Source: Chloroflexota bacterium
Lineage (GTDB): Bacteria; Chloroflexota; UBA11872; VXOZ01
Reading direction: 5' to 3'
Assembly: GCA_022824225.1 (NCBI GenBank)
Contig: JAJEAH010000083.1
Location: 1 to 43,331 of the forward strand
Length of the DNA stretch: 43,331 nucleotides
The stretch's first letter is position 1, and every line of letters starts with the position of its first letter. The translations under genes were made by a program, and so were the position numbers. Positions 8,094-16,340 of this stretch are shown here, in pieces. The notes under the pieces were generated by a model, which was not told the origin of the DNA, did no database searches, and saw only the letters and a program-made list of their open reading frames with translations.

Positions 8094-8396
8094 ATGGAAT
8101 ACAAACAGCTTGAAGGAATTTTGGAGCGATTCGTACATGACGAGACCAACCCTAGAGACAAGAAGTGCAAGCTCATTCTCTTTGGAGTTTATTTTGCTAA
8201 AGCAATTGAGGAACTACAAAAGGGGAACAGTAAGACCTACAGCAAATTAGCAGCGAAAATAAAGGAGAAGGAATCAAGGTGTGGGATGACAACCGAGCTA
8301 AGACATGCTGTCGAACACTTAAGTAAGGATGTCACATTGAACTGTCAGGTAATTGAAGCGATCAAGGCTGCTAAGTCCGACACCGGAGGCGATTAG
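8094..8396 (+). CDS. small hypothetical protein (100 aa)
   Basis: I do not recognise the family. The protein is Lys/Glu-rich, predicted mostly helical and soluble, with no membrane segment or signal peptide. The start ATG at 8094 has AGAGGTGA seven bases upstream, a good ribosome-binding site. Codon use is AT-richer than in the flanking housekeeping genes, suggesting recent transfer. Residues RHAVEH near position 70 match the loose RX4H pattern of HEPN RNases, and a minimal nucleotidyltransferase lies divergently upstream, but the match is too short to call a HEPN protein. The gene lies in a patch with two toxin-antitoxin relics, so a TA-related role is possible but unproven. Confidence 0.6.
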   Translation: MEYKQLEGILERFVHDETNPRDKKCKLILFGVYFAKAIEELQKGNSKTYSKLAAKIKEKESRCGMTTELRHAVEHLSKDVTLNCQVIEAIKAAKSDTGGD

Positions 8397-8428
8397 TAGA
8401 CAGAGGGGCTAGCTAGGTATATAGGTCC

Positions 8429-8494
8429 CTGGAGTACGAGGGAAAGTCACCCAACAAGTCTGTCGTAGTGATTTCGATTGAAGACTATCACTGA
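8429..8494 (+). pseudogene. C-terminal remnant of a higB toxin gene
   Basis: The frame reads LEYEGKSPNKSVVVISIEDYH then TGA. This matches the last 21 residues of the intact HigB at 4530-4826 (VAYEGRSPNKTIVVIAIEDYH). Upstream the frame reaches a stop codon at 8414-8416, and the rest of the gene is missing. The fragment sits 29 bp before a higA-like gene, the same arrangement as in the intact operon, showing that a second higBA copy lost its toxin. Confidence 0.85.
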
Positions 8495-8523
8495 GATAGC
8501 AGTGAAGAGGAGGGCATAATCAC

Positions 8524-8823
8524 ATGCCCAAGAGGACGGTAGCCGAGGCTTTCCCCCCTGGGGAATTCATACAGGACGAACTGGAGTCTCGCGGTTGGTC
8601 GCACACCGACCTCGCAAACATCATGGGGCGTCCTGCGCGTCTCATAGACGAGATCATCGCTGGCAGGCGCAGCGTTTCGCCGGAGATAGCCAGAGAACTT
8701 GGCGATGCGTTCGGCACGGACGTAGACTTCTGGCTGAACCTTGAGGCATCGTATCGACGCCATACGCCTCTGCAGACAGAGGATCATGGCAGCCGCCAGC
8801 AGGAAGAGCGACAGGCCGTGTAG
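8524..8823 (+). CDS. short HigA-type antitoxin, orphan (HTH domain only)
   Basis: 99 residues, equivalent to the first 85 residues of the large HigA at 3348-4499: FPPGEFIQDELESRGW, IMGRPARLIDEIIAGRRS and ELGDAFGTDVDFWLNLEASY are almost collinear. The ImmA/IrrE half is absent; the homology ends soon after EASYRR and a divergent 15-20 residue tail follows. The ATG at 8524 has AGGAGGG about ten bases upstream. Its toxin partner survives only as a remnant, so it may be a free antitoxin or a regulator that binds the other operon's operator. The stop is ten bases from the end of the convergent mfd gene. Confidence 0.8.
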   Translation: MPKRTVAEAFPPGEFIQDELESRGWSHTDLANIMGRPARLIDEIIAGRRSVSPEIARELGDAFGTDVDFWLNLEASYRRHTPLQTEDHGSRQQEERQAV

Positions 8824-8832
8824 GCAGCGGCT

Positions 8833-11800
8833 CTATCGATGCGTTCCCACCAGCACCTTCGATTCCAGCAGCAAGTCCAGCAGCGCGTCCAGGCCGTCGC
8901 GCCACTTCTCTTCCTCACGCCCCACGTGCCAGCGGACGACGCTGCGGGTCAGGCGCACGGCGGCGGCGAACTCCTTGAAGATGCGCATGCGGTCGAACAC
9001 GCGCTCATCGCGGAAGCGAATCACGAGCGCGTTGTCCTCGAATGCCAGCGAGAGGATACCGTTTTCGGCGGCGCGGGCGCGCAGCCGCAGGAGTGCGAGC
9101 AGGTTCTTCACCGCCGGCGGGGGCGGGCCGAAGCGATCGCGGAGTTCTTCGGCGAACGCCTCCGTTTCCTCCCGCGTCTTCAACGCCGCCGCCCGTTGGT
9201 AGAGCTTCATCTTGGTCCCGACGCCGCCCACGTACTCATCCGGAATATAGGCGGCCAGCGGCAGGTCCACCACGGTTTCCAGCGATTGTTCCGGCGGCAG
9301 GTCCTCTTTGGGCTCTGCGCCGAGCATGGACCGCACCGTTTGCTGGAGCATCTTCGTGTAGAGATTGAGGCCCACGGCATTGACGAAGCCGTGCTGCTCG
9401 GCTCCCAAGAGGTTGCCCGCGCCGCGAATCTCCAGGTCGCGCAGCGCGATCTTGAAGCCCGCGCCCAGACCGGTGGCCTCCATGATAGCGTCCAACCGCT
9501 TCTCGGCTTCTTCCGTGAGCTGTTTCACCGGGTCGTAGAGCAAGTACGCGTAGGCTTGCACGTCGGCGCGCCCGACCCGCCCGCGCAGTTGGTAGAGTTG
9601 CGCCAGCCCGAAGCGCCAGGCGTCATTGACGATGAGGGTGTTCACGCGCGGGATGTCCAGGCCGTTCTCGATGATGGTGGTGCTCACCAAAATATCGAAT
9701 TCGCCCTGCACGAAGGCGTGCATCACTTTTTCCAAGCGATCGGATTCCATCTGGCCGTGTCCCACCGTAATCCGCGCCGCGGGCACGAGTTCGCGCAGGT
9801 GATACGCCAGCGAGTAGATGGTTTCGATGTCGTTGTGCACCATGAAGACCTGCCCGCCGCGGTTGAGCTCCCGCTGGATGGCGTCCTTGACCAGGTCGTC
9901 GTTGAAGGCGGTGACGTAGGTCTTGACGGCCAAGCGGTTGGGCGGCGGCGTCTCGATGACGCTGAGGTCGCGGATGCCCGCCAGCGCCATGTGCAGCGTG
10001 CGCGGGATGGGCGTGGCGGAAAGCGCCAGCACGTCCACCTGTTTGCGCAGTTGCTTGAAATGCTCTTTCTGGGCCACGCCAAAGCGCTGTTCTTCGTCTA
10101 CTATGGCAAGCCCCAGGTCCTTGAAGCGCACGTCTTTCGAGAGCAGGCGGTGGGTGCCGACGACGATATCCAGCTTGCCGGCGCGCAAATCCGCCAGGTG
10201 CTTCTGGATTTCTTTCGGCGTCCGAAAGCGGCTTACCAAGCCCACGCGCACGGGAAACGGCCGCAGGCGGCTGCTCAGCGTCTCGTAGTGCTGGAGCGCG
10301 AGCACGGTGGTGGGCACGAGCACGGCGACTTGCTTGCCGTCCATCACCGCTTTGAAGGCGGCGCGGATGGCCACCTCGGTCTTGCCGAAGCCCACGTCGC
10401 CGCAGATCAGGCGGTCCGTCGGCTTGGGCTGCTCCATGTCGGCCTTGACGTCGCTGATAGTCCTCTCCTGGTCCGGGGTCTCGACATACGGAAAGGCCTG
10501 TTCGAGCTGGCGCTGCCAATCGGAATCGGGCGCAAAGGCGTGGCCCGGTTCGGATTCCCGCGCCACCGCCACGTCCACCAGGTCCTGGGCCATGTCCACC
10601 ACCGCTTGCTGGGCCCGTTGCTTGGCGCGTTGCCATTCTTGCGTGCCCAAGCGAGAGAGATTGGGCGCACGCTCGCCCATGCCCACATATTTTTCAACCC
10701 GGTCCATGTGGTCGGTGGGCACGTAGATGCGGTCGTCGCGGGCGAATTCCAGCACCAGGTATTCGCGTTCGCCGGAAGGCCCGGGCATGCGCTGGATGCC
10801 CGCAAAGCGCCCGATGCCGTGGTCGATGTGGACCACGTGGTCGCCGACTTGCAGTTCGTCCAACAGGCGCTGGCCGCGTACCGAGGGGCGCAGGCTCGCG
10901 GCGGTGGGCGGGCGCTTCCAGCCAAAGATCTCGGCGTCCGAGAGCACCAGCAGCCCCGCTTTCTCGCAGCGGAGGCCTTCCGCCAGGGAGAGCTGTACCA
11001 CGCTGACGCTGCCCGGCGGAGGCGCGTTGGGTATACCCTCCAGCACGGTGGGGGAAAGGTCGTATTCCAGCAGGATTTCCGTGACCCGTTCCACCTGGGT
11101 CGTCGCCAGCACCACGCGCAGGCCTTGGCCGCAGAAGTCCGCCACGCCCCGGGCCAGCCGTCCCGGCCGCCCGCCGAACACGGGCAGTTCCTCCAAGCCG
11201 TCGCTTTGGCCGCTGTCTTGGCCGCACATGTCCAGCACGGCGTACTCGTCTACCTGCGCCCATACTGCGGCGGCGGCATGGTAGGACTCAGGCCAGTCGG
11301 CAGACAGTTCCCCGCCCGCGATGAGCCTGCGCTTGCGCTCGGCAGTCTGCGTCTCCAGGTCTGCCGCCACGTCCCGCAGGTGAGCGGCGTCTTCCGCCAG
11401 CAGCAGGCCGTCGGGCAGATAGTGGAGCAGGTTGTGATTCAAGAATGGCATGGCGTAGAACGACGCGTGCTCGAAGTATGTGCCTTCTTCCAGCAAGCGC
11501 AGGTGGCGCTGCCACTGCTCGCGCACTTCAATCAGCAGGCCGCTGCGGTCCAGCGCGCCGACGGCGGCGGCAAAGTCGGCGCTGCGCCACGTCGGCACCT
11601 CGTTGGCGGGCAGCATAGTAAGCGACGTGTGCTGCGCGGTGCTCCGTTGGGTGGAGACGTTGAAGGGGCGCACGGAATCTATCTCATCGCCGAAGAACTC
11701 CACGCGCATAGGTTGGGGCTCCGACGGTGGGAAGATGTCCATGATGCCGCCGCGGCTGCTGAACGTGCCCGGCTCTTCCACCTGGGACATGGGTTCGTAG

Positions 11801-12309
11801 CCAAAGCGCAGCAGCCGGTTCTTCAGGGCCGCCGGCTCGATGCGCTGGCCGGGCGCCAGCGCGAGCACGTGTTCGCCTAACTCCGCCGGCGCCAGCAGCC
11901 GCTCGCACAGCGCGCGCACGGAGGTAACGACGACGGGAAACCCGCCCGGCGGCAGGTTGGCGTTCCGCCCGGCCACCAAGGCGCCGAGCACGGCGATGCG
12001 CGCGCTGAGCGTGGTGGAAAAATGGGGCAGGTTTTCGTAGGGCAGGTAGTCAAGCTCCGGGTAGAAGTGCACGTTCGCCGCCTGCGGCGACCATGAGCGC
12101 AACTCTTCGTAGAAGCGGTGGGCCCGGTCGCGGTCGGCGCACACCACGAGCACGGGCTTTGCCGCGTGCTGCTGGGCCACGGCGGCCAACACCGGCCGCG
12201 CGGCGGCACGCACCGGGGCGCGCTGTGTGGCATGCGTGGACAGCCAATGCCGGGTGGTTTCCGCCCACGGCAACGTGCCGACGAGCTCGCGAATGCCGTC
12301 TAGATTCAT
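8833..12309 (-). CDS. mfd: transcription-repair coupling factor
   Basis: Mfd (1158 residues, full length) removes RNA polymerase stalled at DNA lesions and recruits UvrA. The UvrB-like N-terminal modules ([26 protein letters not shown]) are followed by the RNAP-interacting domain ([19 protein letters not shown]). The RecG-like translocase has Walker [13 protein letters not shown], the DEEQ box [22 protein letters not shown] and the QLRGRVGRA motif. A C-terminal TRCF domain completes it. The gene lies 86 bp downstream of pth on the same strand and may be cotranscribed with it. The plus-strand open frame of more than 1000 codons over this gene is an antisense shadow. Confidence 0.97.
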   Translation of the reverse strand: MNLDGIRELVGTLPWAETTRHWLSTHATQRAPVRAAARPVLAAVAQQHAAKPVLVVCADRDRAHRFYEELRSWSPQAANVHFYPELDYLPYENLPHFSTTLSARIAVLGALVAGRNANLPPGGFPVVVTSVRALCERLLAPAELGEHVLALAPGQRIEPAALKNRLLRFGYEPMSQVEEPGTFSSRGGIMDIFPPSEPQPMRVEFFGDEIDSVRPFNVSTQRSTAQHTSLTMLPANEVPTWRSADFAAAVGALDRSGLLIEVREQWQRHLRLLEEGTYFEHASFYAMPFLNHNLLHYLPDGLLLAEDAAHLRDVAADLETQTAERKRRLIAGGELSADWPESYHAAAAVWAQVDEYAVLDMCGQDSGQSDGLEELPVFGGRPGRLARGVADFCGQGLRVVLATTQVERVTEILLEYDLSPTVLEGIPNAPPPGSVSVVQLSLAEGLRCEKAGLLVLSDAEIFGWKRPPTAASLRPSVRGQRLLDELQVGDHVVHIDHGIGRFAGIQRMPGPSGEREYLVLEFARDDRIYVPTDHMDRVEKYVGMGERAPNLSRLGTQEWQRAKQRAQQAVVDMAQDLVDVAVARESEPGHAFAPDSDWQRQLEQAFPYVETPDQERTISDVKADMEQPKPTDRLICGDVGFGKTEVAIRAAFKAVMDGKQVAVLVPTTVLALQHYETLSSRLRPFPVRVGLVSRFRTPKEIQKHLADLRAGKLDIVVGTHRLLSKDVRFKDLGLAIVDEEQRFGVAQKEHFKQLRKQVDVLALSATPIPRTLHMALAGIRDLSVIETPPPNRLAVKTYVTAFNDDLVKDAIQRELNRGGQVFMVHNDIETIYSLAYHLRELVPAARITVGHGQMESDRLEKVMHAFVQGEFDILVSTTIIENGLDIPRVNTLIVNDAWRFGLAQLYQLRGRVGRADVQAYAYLLYDPVKQLTEEAEKRLDAIMEATGLGAGFKIALRDLEIRGAGNLLGAEQHGFVNAVGLNLYTKMLQQTVRSMLGAEPKEDLPPEQSLETVVDLPLAAYIPDEYVGGVGTKMKLYQRAAALKTREETEAFAEELRDRFGPPPPAVKNLLALLRLRARAAENGILSLAFEDNALVIRFRDERVFDRMRIFKEFAAAVRLTRSVVRWHVGREEEKWRDGLDALLDLLLESKVLVGTHR

Positions 12310-12395
12310 GGGTGTCCGTTCACCGTGTGCAAGCGGTCACAATTGAGGTCCGGGCGTTGCATAGGCGGCCCCAGCCGCCCGCCCAAAGGAGCATG

Positions 12396-13049
12396 CTACG
12401 TATCCTGGGATGCTGCCGTTTGCGGTTCCTTTGCCGGGTCCGGCGGCGCGGGAGTTGGCGCGCGGCTGTTGAAGCGGGTCATGGTCTTGTCCAGCCCCGC
12501 TGTAGCGAGGCTCAGCGCCGCGTCCACGGCCAGGTCAATGGTCTTTTCGATGTCCGGCTGCTCGTGCGCGGCGAAGTCGCTGAGCACGTGGGCAATCGGG
12601 TCCACGCCGGCCGGAGGCCGCCCCACGCCAATGCGAATGCGCGGAAAGTCCCGTGTGCCCAGCGCCGCAATCACCGATTCTACCCCGCGGTGACCGCCAT
12701 GGCTACCCCCCGCCCGGAGGCGCAGCCGCGCAAACTCCAGATCGATGTCGTCATAGATAACGGCAATGTGCTCGGGAGGAATCTTGTAGAAACGCGCCGC
12801 CGCGCTCACGGCCTTGCCGCTGTCATTCATGAACGTGGTCGGCTTGAGCAACAGCAGGGCGTGCTGCCCCGCTCCGGCCCTACCGAACAGGCCGTGAAAG
12901 CGCCGGTCGGTGACGGAGACGCCGGCCTTCGCCGCCAGGCCGTCGATCACGTGAAAACCGACGTTGTGGCGGTTGCCGGTGTATTTCTTTTCAGGATTGC
13001 CCAGCCCGACGATGAGCCAGCGGGTGGGGTCTTCCGATGTTTGTATCAT
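12396..13049 (-). CDS. pth: peptidyl-tRNA hydrolase
   Basis: Pth releases peptides from prematurely dropped peptidyl-tRNA in the cytosol. The protein shows LIVGLGNPEKKYTGNRHNVGF with the catalytic His at residue 28, KPTTFMNDSGKAV, the Asp in VIYDDIDLEFARLRLR and GSHGGHRGVES. At 217 residues it is about 25 longer than usual because of a Pro/Ala-rich C-terminal tail of low complexity. It lies directly upstream of mfd on the same strand. The region on its 5' side is 900 bp of repeats, so any promoter must lie within or next to these. Confidence 0.95.
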   Translation of the reverse strand: MIQTSEDPTRWLIVGLGNPEKKYTGNRHNVGFHVIDGLAAKAGVSVTDRRFHGLFGRAGAGQHALLLLKPTTFMNDSGKAVSAAARFYKIPPEHIAVIYDDIDLEFARLRLRAGGSHGGHRGVESVIAALGTRDFPRIRIGVGRPPAGVDPIAHVLSDFAAHEQPDIEKTIDLAVDAALSLATAGLDKTMTRFNSRAPTPAPPDPAKEPQTAASQDT

Positions 13050-13141
13050 GTGAGAACCTGGACTAGGGTTTCAGCACCCTTGCATTGTGAACGCTCTCAC
13101 CCTAACCCTCTCCCCCAGGAGAGGTTGAATGGGTATGTACA

Positions 13142-13252
13142 TGTCATTCCAAGCGCAGCGTCGTACAGGGCTCATGGAGTATGGAGATGCCGGCGTTGCG
13201 GGACTGTACTCTAGATTCCTCACTCCGCTGCGCTCCGTTCGGAATGACATGT
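13142..13252. repeat. palindromic dispersed element (TGTCATTCC...GGAATGACA)
   Basis: The left end TGTCATTCCAAGCGCAGCG and the right end TCCGTTCGGAATGACA are inverted copies around a variable centre containing TCTAGATTCCTCACT. Members of the same family occur at 20610-20810, 23795-23872, 24022-24125 and 25340-25660. It is part of the 900-bp gene-free gap 13050-13949. Confidence 0.75.
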
Positions 13253-13311
13253 GAGGTTGATCGATGACATGTGGGGTCGATTAGTGACATGTGCGAATAT
13301 GGAGCTGTGCT

Positions 13312-13685
13312 TCCCTCCCCTGTAGCGCGGGGGCTTGTCCCCCGCCTCTTGACGAGACCCCGGCTCAAGAAACGGGATGCACAACGCGTGCGGACGGACT
13401 CCCGTATTCACGGGAAAAACGATTTGATGCCCTGTTGCCAAGACAACGCCTGACGCCCATCGGCTGCGTTACCCTCCGGTGTACTGCGGGGACCTGTCCG
13501 ATACTGCGCCCAAGCTCTGCGGAAGCACGCTCCCTCCCCTGTAGCGCGGGGGCTTGTCCCCCGCCTCTTGACGAGACCCCGGCTCAAGAAACGGGATGCA
13601 CAACGCGTGAGGACGGACTCCCGTATTCACGGGAAAAACGATTTGATGCCCTGTTGCCAAGACAACGCCTGACGCCCATCGGCTG
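13312..13685. repeat. 155-bp direct duplication (two copies, 219 bp apart)
   Basis: Bases 13312-13466 and 13531-13685 match at every position except one (C at 13391 versus A at 13610). Each copy starts TCCCTCCCCTGTAGCG, contains GGGGGCTTGTCCCCCGCC and ends CGCCCATCGGCTG. The near-identity indicates a recent duplication. No gene is contained; the open frames through it are reading-frame artefacts. Confidence 0.92.
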
Positions 13686-13720
13686 TGCTTCCCTCCGGTG
13701 AACCGCGGGGGCTTGTCCCC

Positions 13721-13893
13721 AATGGTGTCGCATCAATGTCGAAAGCGACCGATAGACAGCCGCCACTTGGGTTCTCATGCTGTCGTAGGGGCACGTCATG
13801 TCGTGCCCCTACGACAGCGGAACTGAGTTTCAATCGCCTTAGCAACACAGATTACCATGGTAACCCAAGGCAAAAGCCCAATGCGACAGCATT
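13721..13893 (-). mobile_element. 173-bp MITE-like element, copy A
   Basis: Terminal inverted repeats AATGGTGTCGCAT (left) and, at the right end, the complement of AATGCTGTCGCATT. Copy B (34123-34295) is exactly as long and similar throughout but inverted. Both copies are bounded on each side by the same direct sequence GGGCTTGTCCCC, which looks like a target duplication. Inside is a hairpin with 15-bp arms (13781-13795 and 13802-13816, TGTCGTAGGGGCACG). There is no transposase, so it would be moved in trans. Confidence 0.75.
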
Positions 13894-13949
13894 AGGGCTT
13901 GTCCCCCGCTCCTGTCGTGCCCCCAGGTTTACCGTAGCGGCGGCCTCGC

Positions 13950-14846
13950 TTAGCTGCCAATGAGCAGCCCGTCGGCCTTCACCGCCTGGTAGAGCGCGAA
14001 CCATGCGTCCAAAGACAGTTCTTGCGGTCGGCACTGCGGCGATATACCTGCTTCCTTCAAGAGCCAGATCATGTGTTCGTCGTCGACGCGCAGCAGGGAG
14101 CGTACGGAATTATGTATCTGCTTGCGCCGCTGGGCAAAGCCCGCCCGGGCCAAGCGCAGCACGTCGTCCACGGCTGTCGCGGGGAAGTACGGCTCCGGGC
14201 GCTTCACCGCCTCCACCACGGCAGAGTCCACCTTGGGCCGTGGAAAGAACGCCTGCGCCGGAACCGTGAACCGGAGCTTGGGCTCTGTGTACGTTTGCAT
14301 GAAGAGCGAGAGATAGCTCATGTCCCCCGGCAGGGCGCACACGCGCGCCGCCACCTCGCGTTGCAGCATGACCACCATGCGCCGGGGCCCTGCCGGATGT
14401 GCCGCAAGCTGCCGGAGAACCGGCGTGGCGACGCTATAGGGCAAGTTGGCCGCCAGCACGTACGGCGTTTCGCCAAAGTACGGATACGGATCGAACCCAA
14501 CGGCATCCTGGTGCACCGTCTCCACGTTTGGGTAGAACGCGAGGGTTGCATCCAGCACGGACAACATGCGCGCGTCGATTTCCACCGTTACCACGCGCCG
14601 GGCCGCTTCCGCCAGGCAGACGGTCAGACTGCCAAGACCGGGTCCGATTTCCAGGACGTAGTCGTGGCCGCCGCGCCGCACGCGGCGCATGATCCCCTGT
14701 AGTACCGAGGGGTCGGTGAGGAGGTGCTGGCCGAGCTTGCGGCTGAGACGCAAGTCCACGCGGTCCAGCAGCGCGCGCATGGTGCGCGGACGGCACAGGT
14801 CGCGGGCTTGCGCCGGGATTTCATACACTGTGGAATCGAGCATCAT
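13950..14846 (-). CDS. rsmA: 16S rRNA (adenine1518/1519-N6)-dimethyltransferase
   Basis: RsmA/KsgA dimethylates two adenines in the 3' end of 16S rRNA during small-subunit assembly, using SAM. The protein (298 residues, normal length) has the entry segment RKLGQHLLTDPSVLQGI, the SAM motif VLEIGPGLGSLT, the acidic loop VEIDARML and the catalytic NLPYSVATPVL. A C-terminal helical domain with FAQRRKQIHNSVRSLL ends the protein. The start is an ATGATG pair at 14846. The gene stands alone, with repeats on its 3' side and a hairpin repeat near its 5' end. Confidence 0.95.
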   Translation of the reverse strand: MMLDSTVYEIPAQARDLCRPRTMRALLDRVDLRLSRKLGQHLLTDPSVLQGIMRRVRRGGHDYVLEIGPGLGSLTVCLAEAARRVVTVEIDARMLSVLDATLAFYPNVETVHQDAVGFDPYPYFGETPYVLAANLPYSVATPVLRQLAAHPAGPRRMVVMLQREVAARVCALPGDMSYLSLFMQTYTEPKLRFTVPAQAFFPRPKVDSAVVEAVKRPEPYFPATAVDDVLRLARAGFAQRRKQIHNSVRSLLRVDDEHMIWLLKEAGISPQCRPQELSLDAWFALYQAVKADGLLIGS

Positions 14847-14904
14847 TCAGGGGAACGTAATAAGACTAACTGTTGTACTAGAGGCTGTTAACAGGACCGG
14901 CAAA

Positions 14905-14939
14905 GCCGTTCGTGGTGAGCTTGTCGAACCATGAACGGC
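14905..14939. repeat. hairpin repeat, invariant-loop family
   Basis: Arms GCCGTTCGTGGT and ACCATGAACGGC (one G-T wobble) enclose the loop GAGCTTGTCGA. A second, shorter hairpin with the same loop in reverse (CCCT-TCGACAAGCTC-AGGG) follows immediately at about 14939-14957. Both lie between rsmA and the deacetylase gene. Confidence 0.8.
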
Positions 14940-15048
14940 CCTTCGACAAGCTCAGGGCGAACGGATGACATAGGAATACGTCCTCTTGCAAGTATCCATT
15001 AACCCAAAGCAACAAGACGCGCTTGTAGTGCGGAACGCCCCTAGTTCT

Positions 15049-15054
15049 TATAAT
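15049..15054 (+). promoter_or_regulatory. -10 element TATAAT for the deacetylase gene
   Basis: A consensus TATAAT lies 47 bp before the start codon at 15101. The best -35 candidate (TTGTAG, 15023-15028) is spaced 20 bp away, longer than ideal, so only the -10 is convincing. A GGAGGAGC ribosome-binding site follows just before the start codon. Confidence 0.5.
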
Positions 15055-15100
15055 ACCGTAGAGGAGAGAGCAACATTCTGTTGAATGGAGGAGCAATAGC

Positions 15101-15823
15101 ATGCGCGTACAGGCGATCGGCGCCCATCCTGACGATATCGAACTGCTGTGTGCCGGCACGTTGGCAAAGTATGCCGAACAGGGCCACCACGTGACCATGT
15201 GCTACGTCTGCAACGGCGGCCTAGGGCACGTGGAAATCATGCCGCCGGAACTGAAAGAGATTCGCAAGCAGGAATCGAAGAACAGCGCCGACGTCATCGG
15301 CGCGGACTTCCAATGGCTCGACATCGACGACGCCGACGTGCGCCAGAGCACCAACGCGGCGCTGGCGGGCTTGGTCGACGCCGTGCGTGAAGCCCAGCCG
15401 GACGTGATCATCACCCATGCGCCCAATGACTACATGGACGACCACCGCCTGGTGGGCGAACTGGTGCTGAAAGCCAGCTTCGATGCCACCATTCCGCATT
15501 ACGATTCCAAGCAGGAAAACCCCGCGCAACTCGTGCCCATCTTCCACATGGATACCCTGATGGGCGTGGACTTCCTGCCGGAAATGTGGGTGGACATCAG
15601 CGAGACCATCGAGACGAAACGCCAGATGCTGGCGTGCCACGAGAGCCAGTACGCCTGGCTGAAGGAACACGACAACATCGACTACATTGACTCGATGGTC
15701 ACCGTGGCCAAGTACCGGGGCCTGCAAGTCGGCACGCCCTACGCGGAAGGCTTCCGCCAGGTGCGCGTCTGGGGCCGCACGACGACGGTGCCCCTGCTGC
15801 CGACGGACATTGCGCGCGGGTAG
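15101..15823 (+). CDS. PIG-L/LmbE family deacetylase
   Basis: A zinc-dependent N-acetyl hydrolase of 240 residues, the family that includes GlcNAc-inositol, bacillithiol and mycothiol deacetylases. The zinc and catalytic motif AHPDDIE is at residues 8-14. A second conserved segment, THAPNDYMDDHRLVG, contains the downstream histidines. The start ATG has GGAGGAGC at good spacing and a TATAAT further up. There is no signal peptide, so it should be cytoplasmic. The substrate cannot be told from the sequence; a sugar-linked or thiol-linked acetamide is typical of the family. Neighbours are unrelated, so it is probably monocistronic. Confidence 0.9.
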   Translation: MRVQAIGAHPDDIELLCAGTLAKYAEQGHHVTMCYVCNGGLGHVEIMPPELKEIRKQESKNSADVIGADFQWLDIDDADVRQSTNAALAGLVDAVREAQPDVIITHAPNDYMDDHRLVGELVLKASFDATIPHYDSKQENPAQLVPIFHMDTLMGVDFLPEMWVDISETIETKRQMLACHESQYAWLKEHDNIDYIDSMVTVAKYRGLQVGTPYAEGFRQVRVWGRTTTVPLLPTDIARG

Positions 15824-15864
15824 CAATCGTGTAAGTTCCCGGCTTTCAGGTTAGCAAGTGAGGT

Positions 15865-16272
15865 TTAGCCTGGCTCAATTGGTGAGTCAACAACAGCAAG
15901 CAACTCGCGAAACACATACAGTCTCGGCCACGATTCTGGTCGAAATTCGACTATCCCCAGGCCAGCGAGTCGGTCAAGTATCCGTCTGGCGCCCGCGGGT
16001 GAAATGTTCAAGAGTCGTGCCGCTGTTGGCGCAGTCATGAACGGCCTCTCGAAGAGCGTTTCGAGCAGCATGAGGGCATTCGCCGACTCGCGGTTGTTCT
16101 GTAGTAAATCTCTCATGTTGTCGTGGAGGCCTCGCAAGCGCCGAGCGCGGTGCAGGGCATCGCGGGCCTGTTCAACGACGCCATCGAGAAAATACCCAAT
16201 CCAGGTCTGCCAGTCTCCGGTCGCGCTTACTCTGAATAGGTGGTCGTAGTAGGCGTGTTTGTCTCGCTCGAA
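15865..16272 (-). pseudogene. Fic family protein, C-terminal remnant
   Basis: The frame, read leftwards from 16272, starts FERDKHAYYDHLFRVSATG and continues GDWQTWIGYFLDGVVEQA, then a winged-helix domain with LFERPFMTAPTAARLLNIS, ending at the stop 15865-15867. This is the well-conserved C-terminal half of Fic-domain AMP-transferases that carry a helical linker and a DNA-binding wing. A TGA lies immediately before FERDKH. Just upstream another frame reads LSPSF, the expected preceding segment, so an 11-base insertion seems to have broken the gene. The Fic core (HPFxxGNGR) is missing; the gene was cut close to the cas3 start. It is about 136 codons of an expected 350-380. Confidence 0.85.
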
Positions 16273-16340
16273 TCAGGCGCGAAGCTAGGGGAGAGGCAAG
16301 GCGAGCACGTTCTTGGCGCAGAGAGAGAAAGTAGACTCTC

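Noticed and set aside
8839-11880. Plus-strand open frame of 1013 codons
   Set aside because: It is exactly antisense to mfd, has no family-like motifs and is rich in His/Gln/Arg, as expected from the reverse frame of a GC-rich gene.
13291-13848. Overlapping open frames on both strands, and a similar frame at 34168-34572
   Set aside because: Similarity between them follows from the MITE and the duplication at DNA level, with no sign of codon-level selection.
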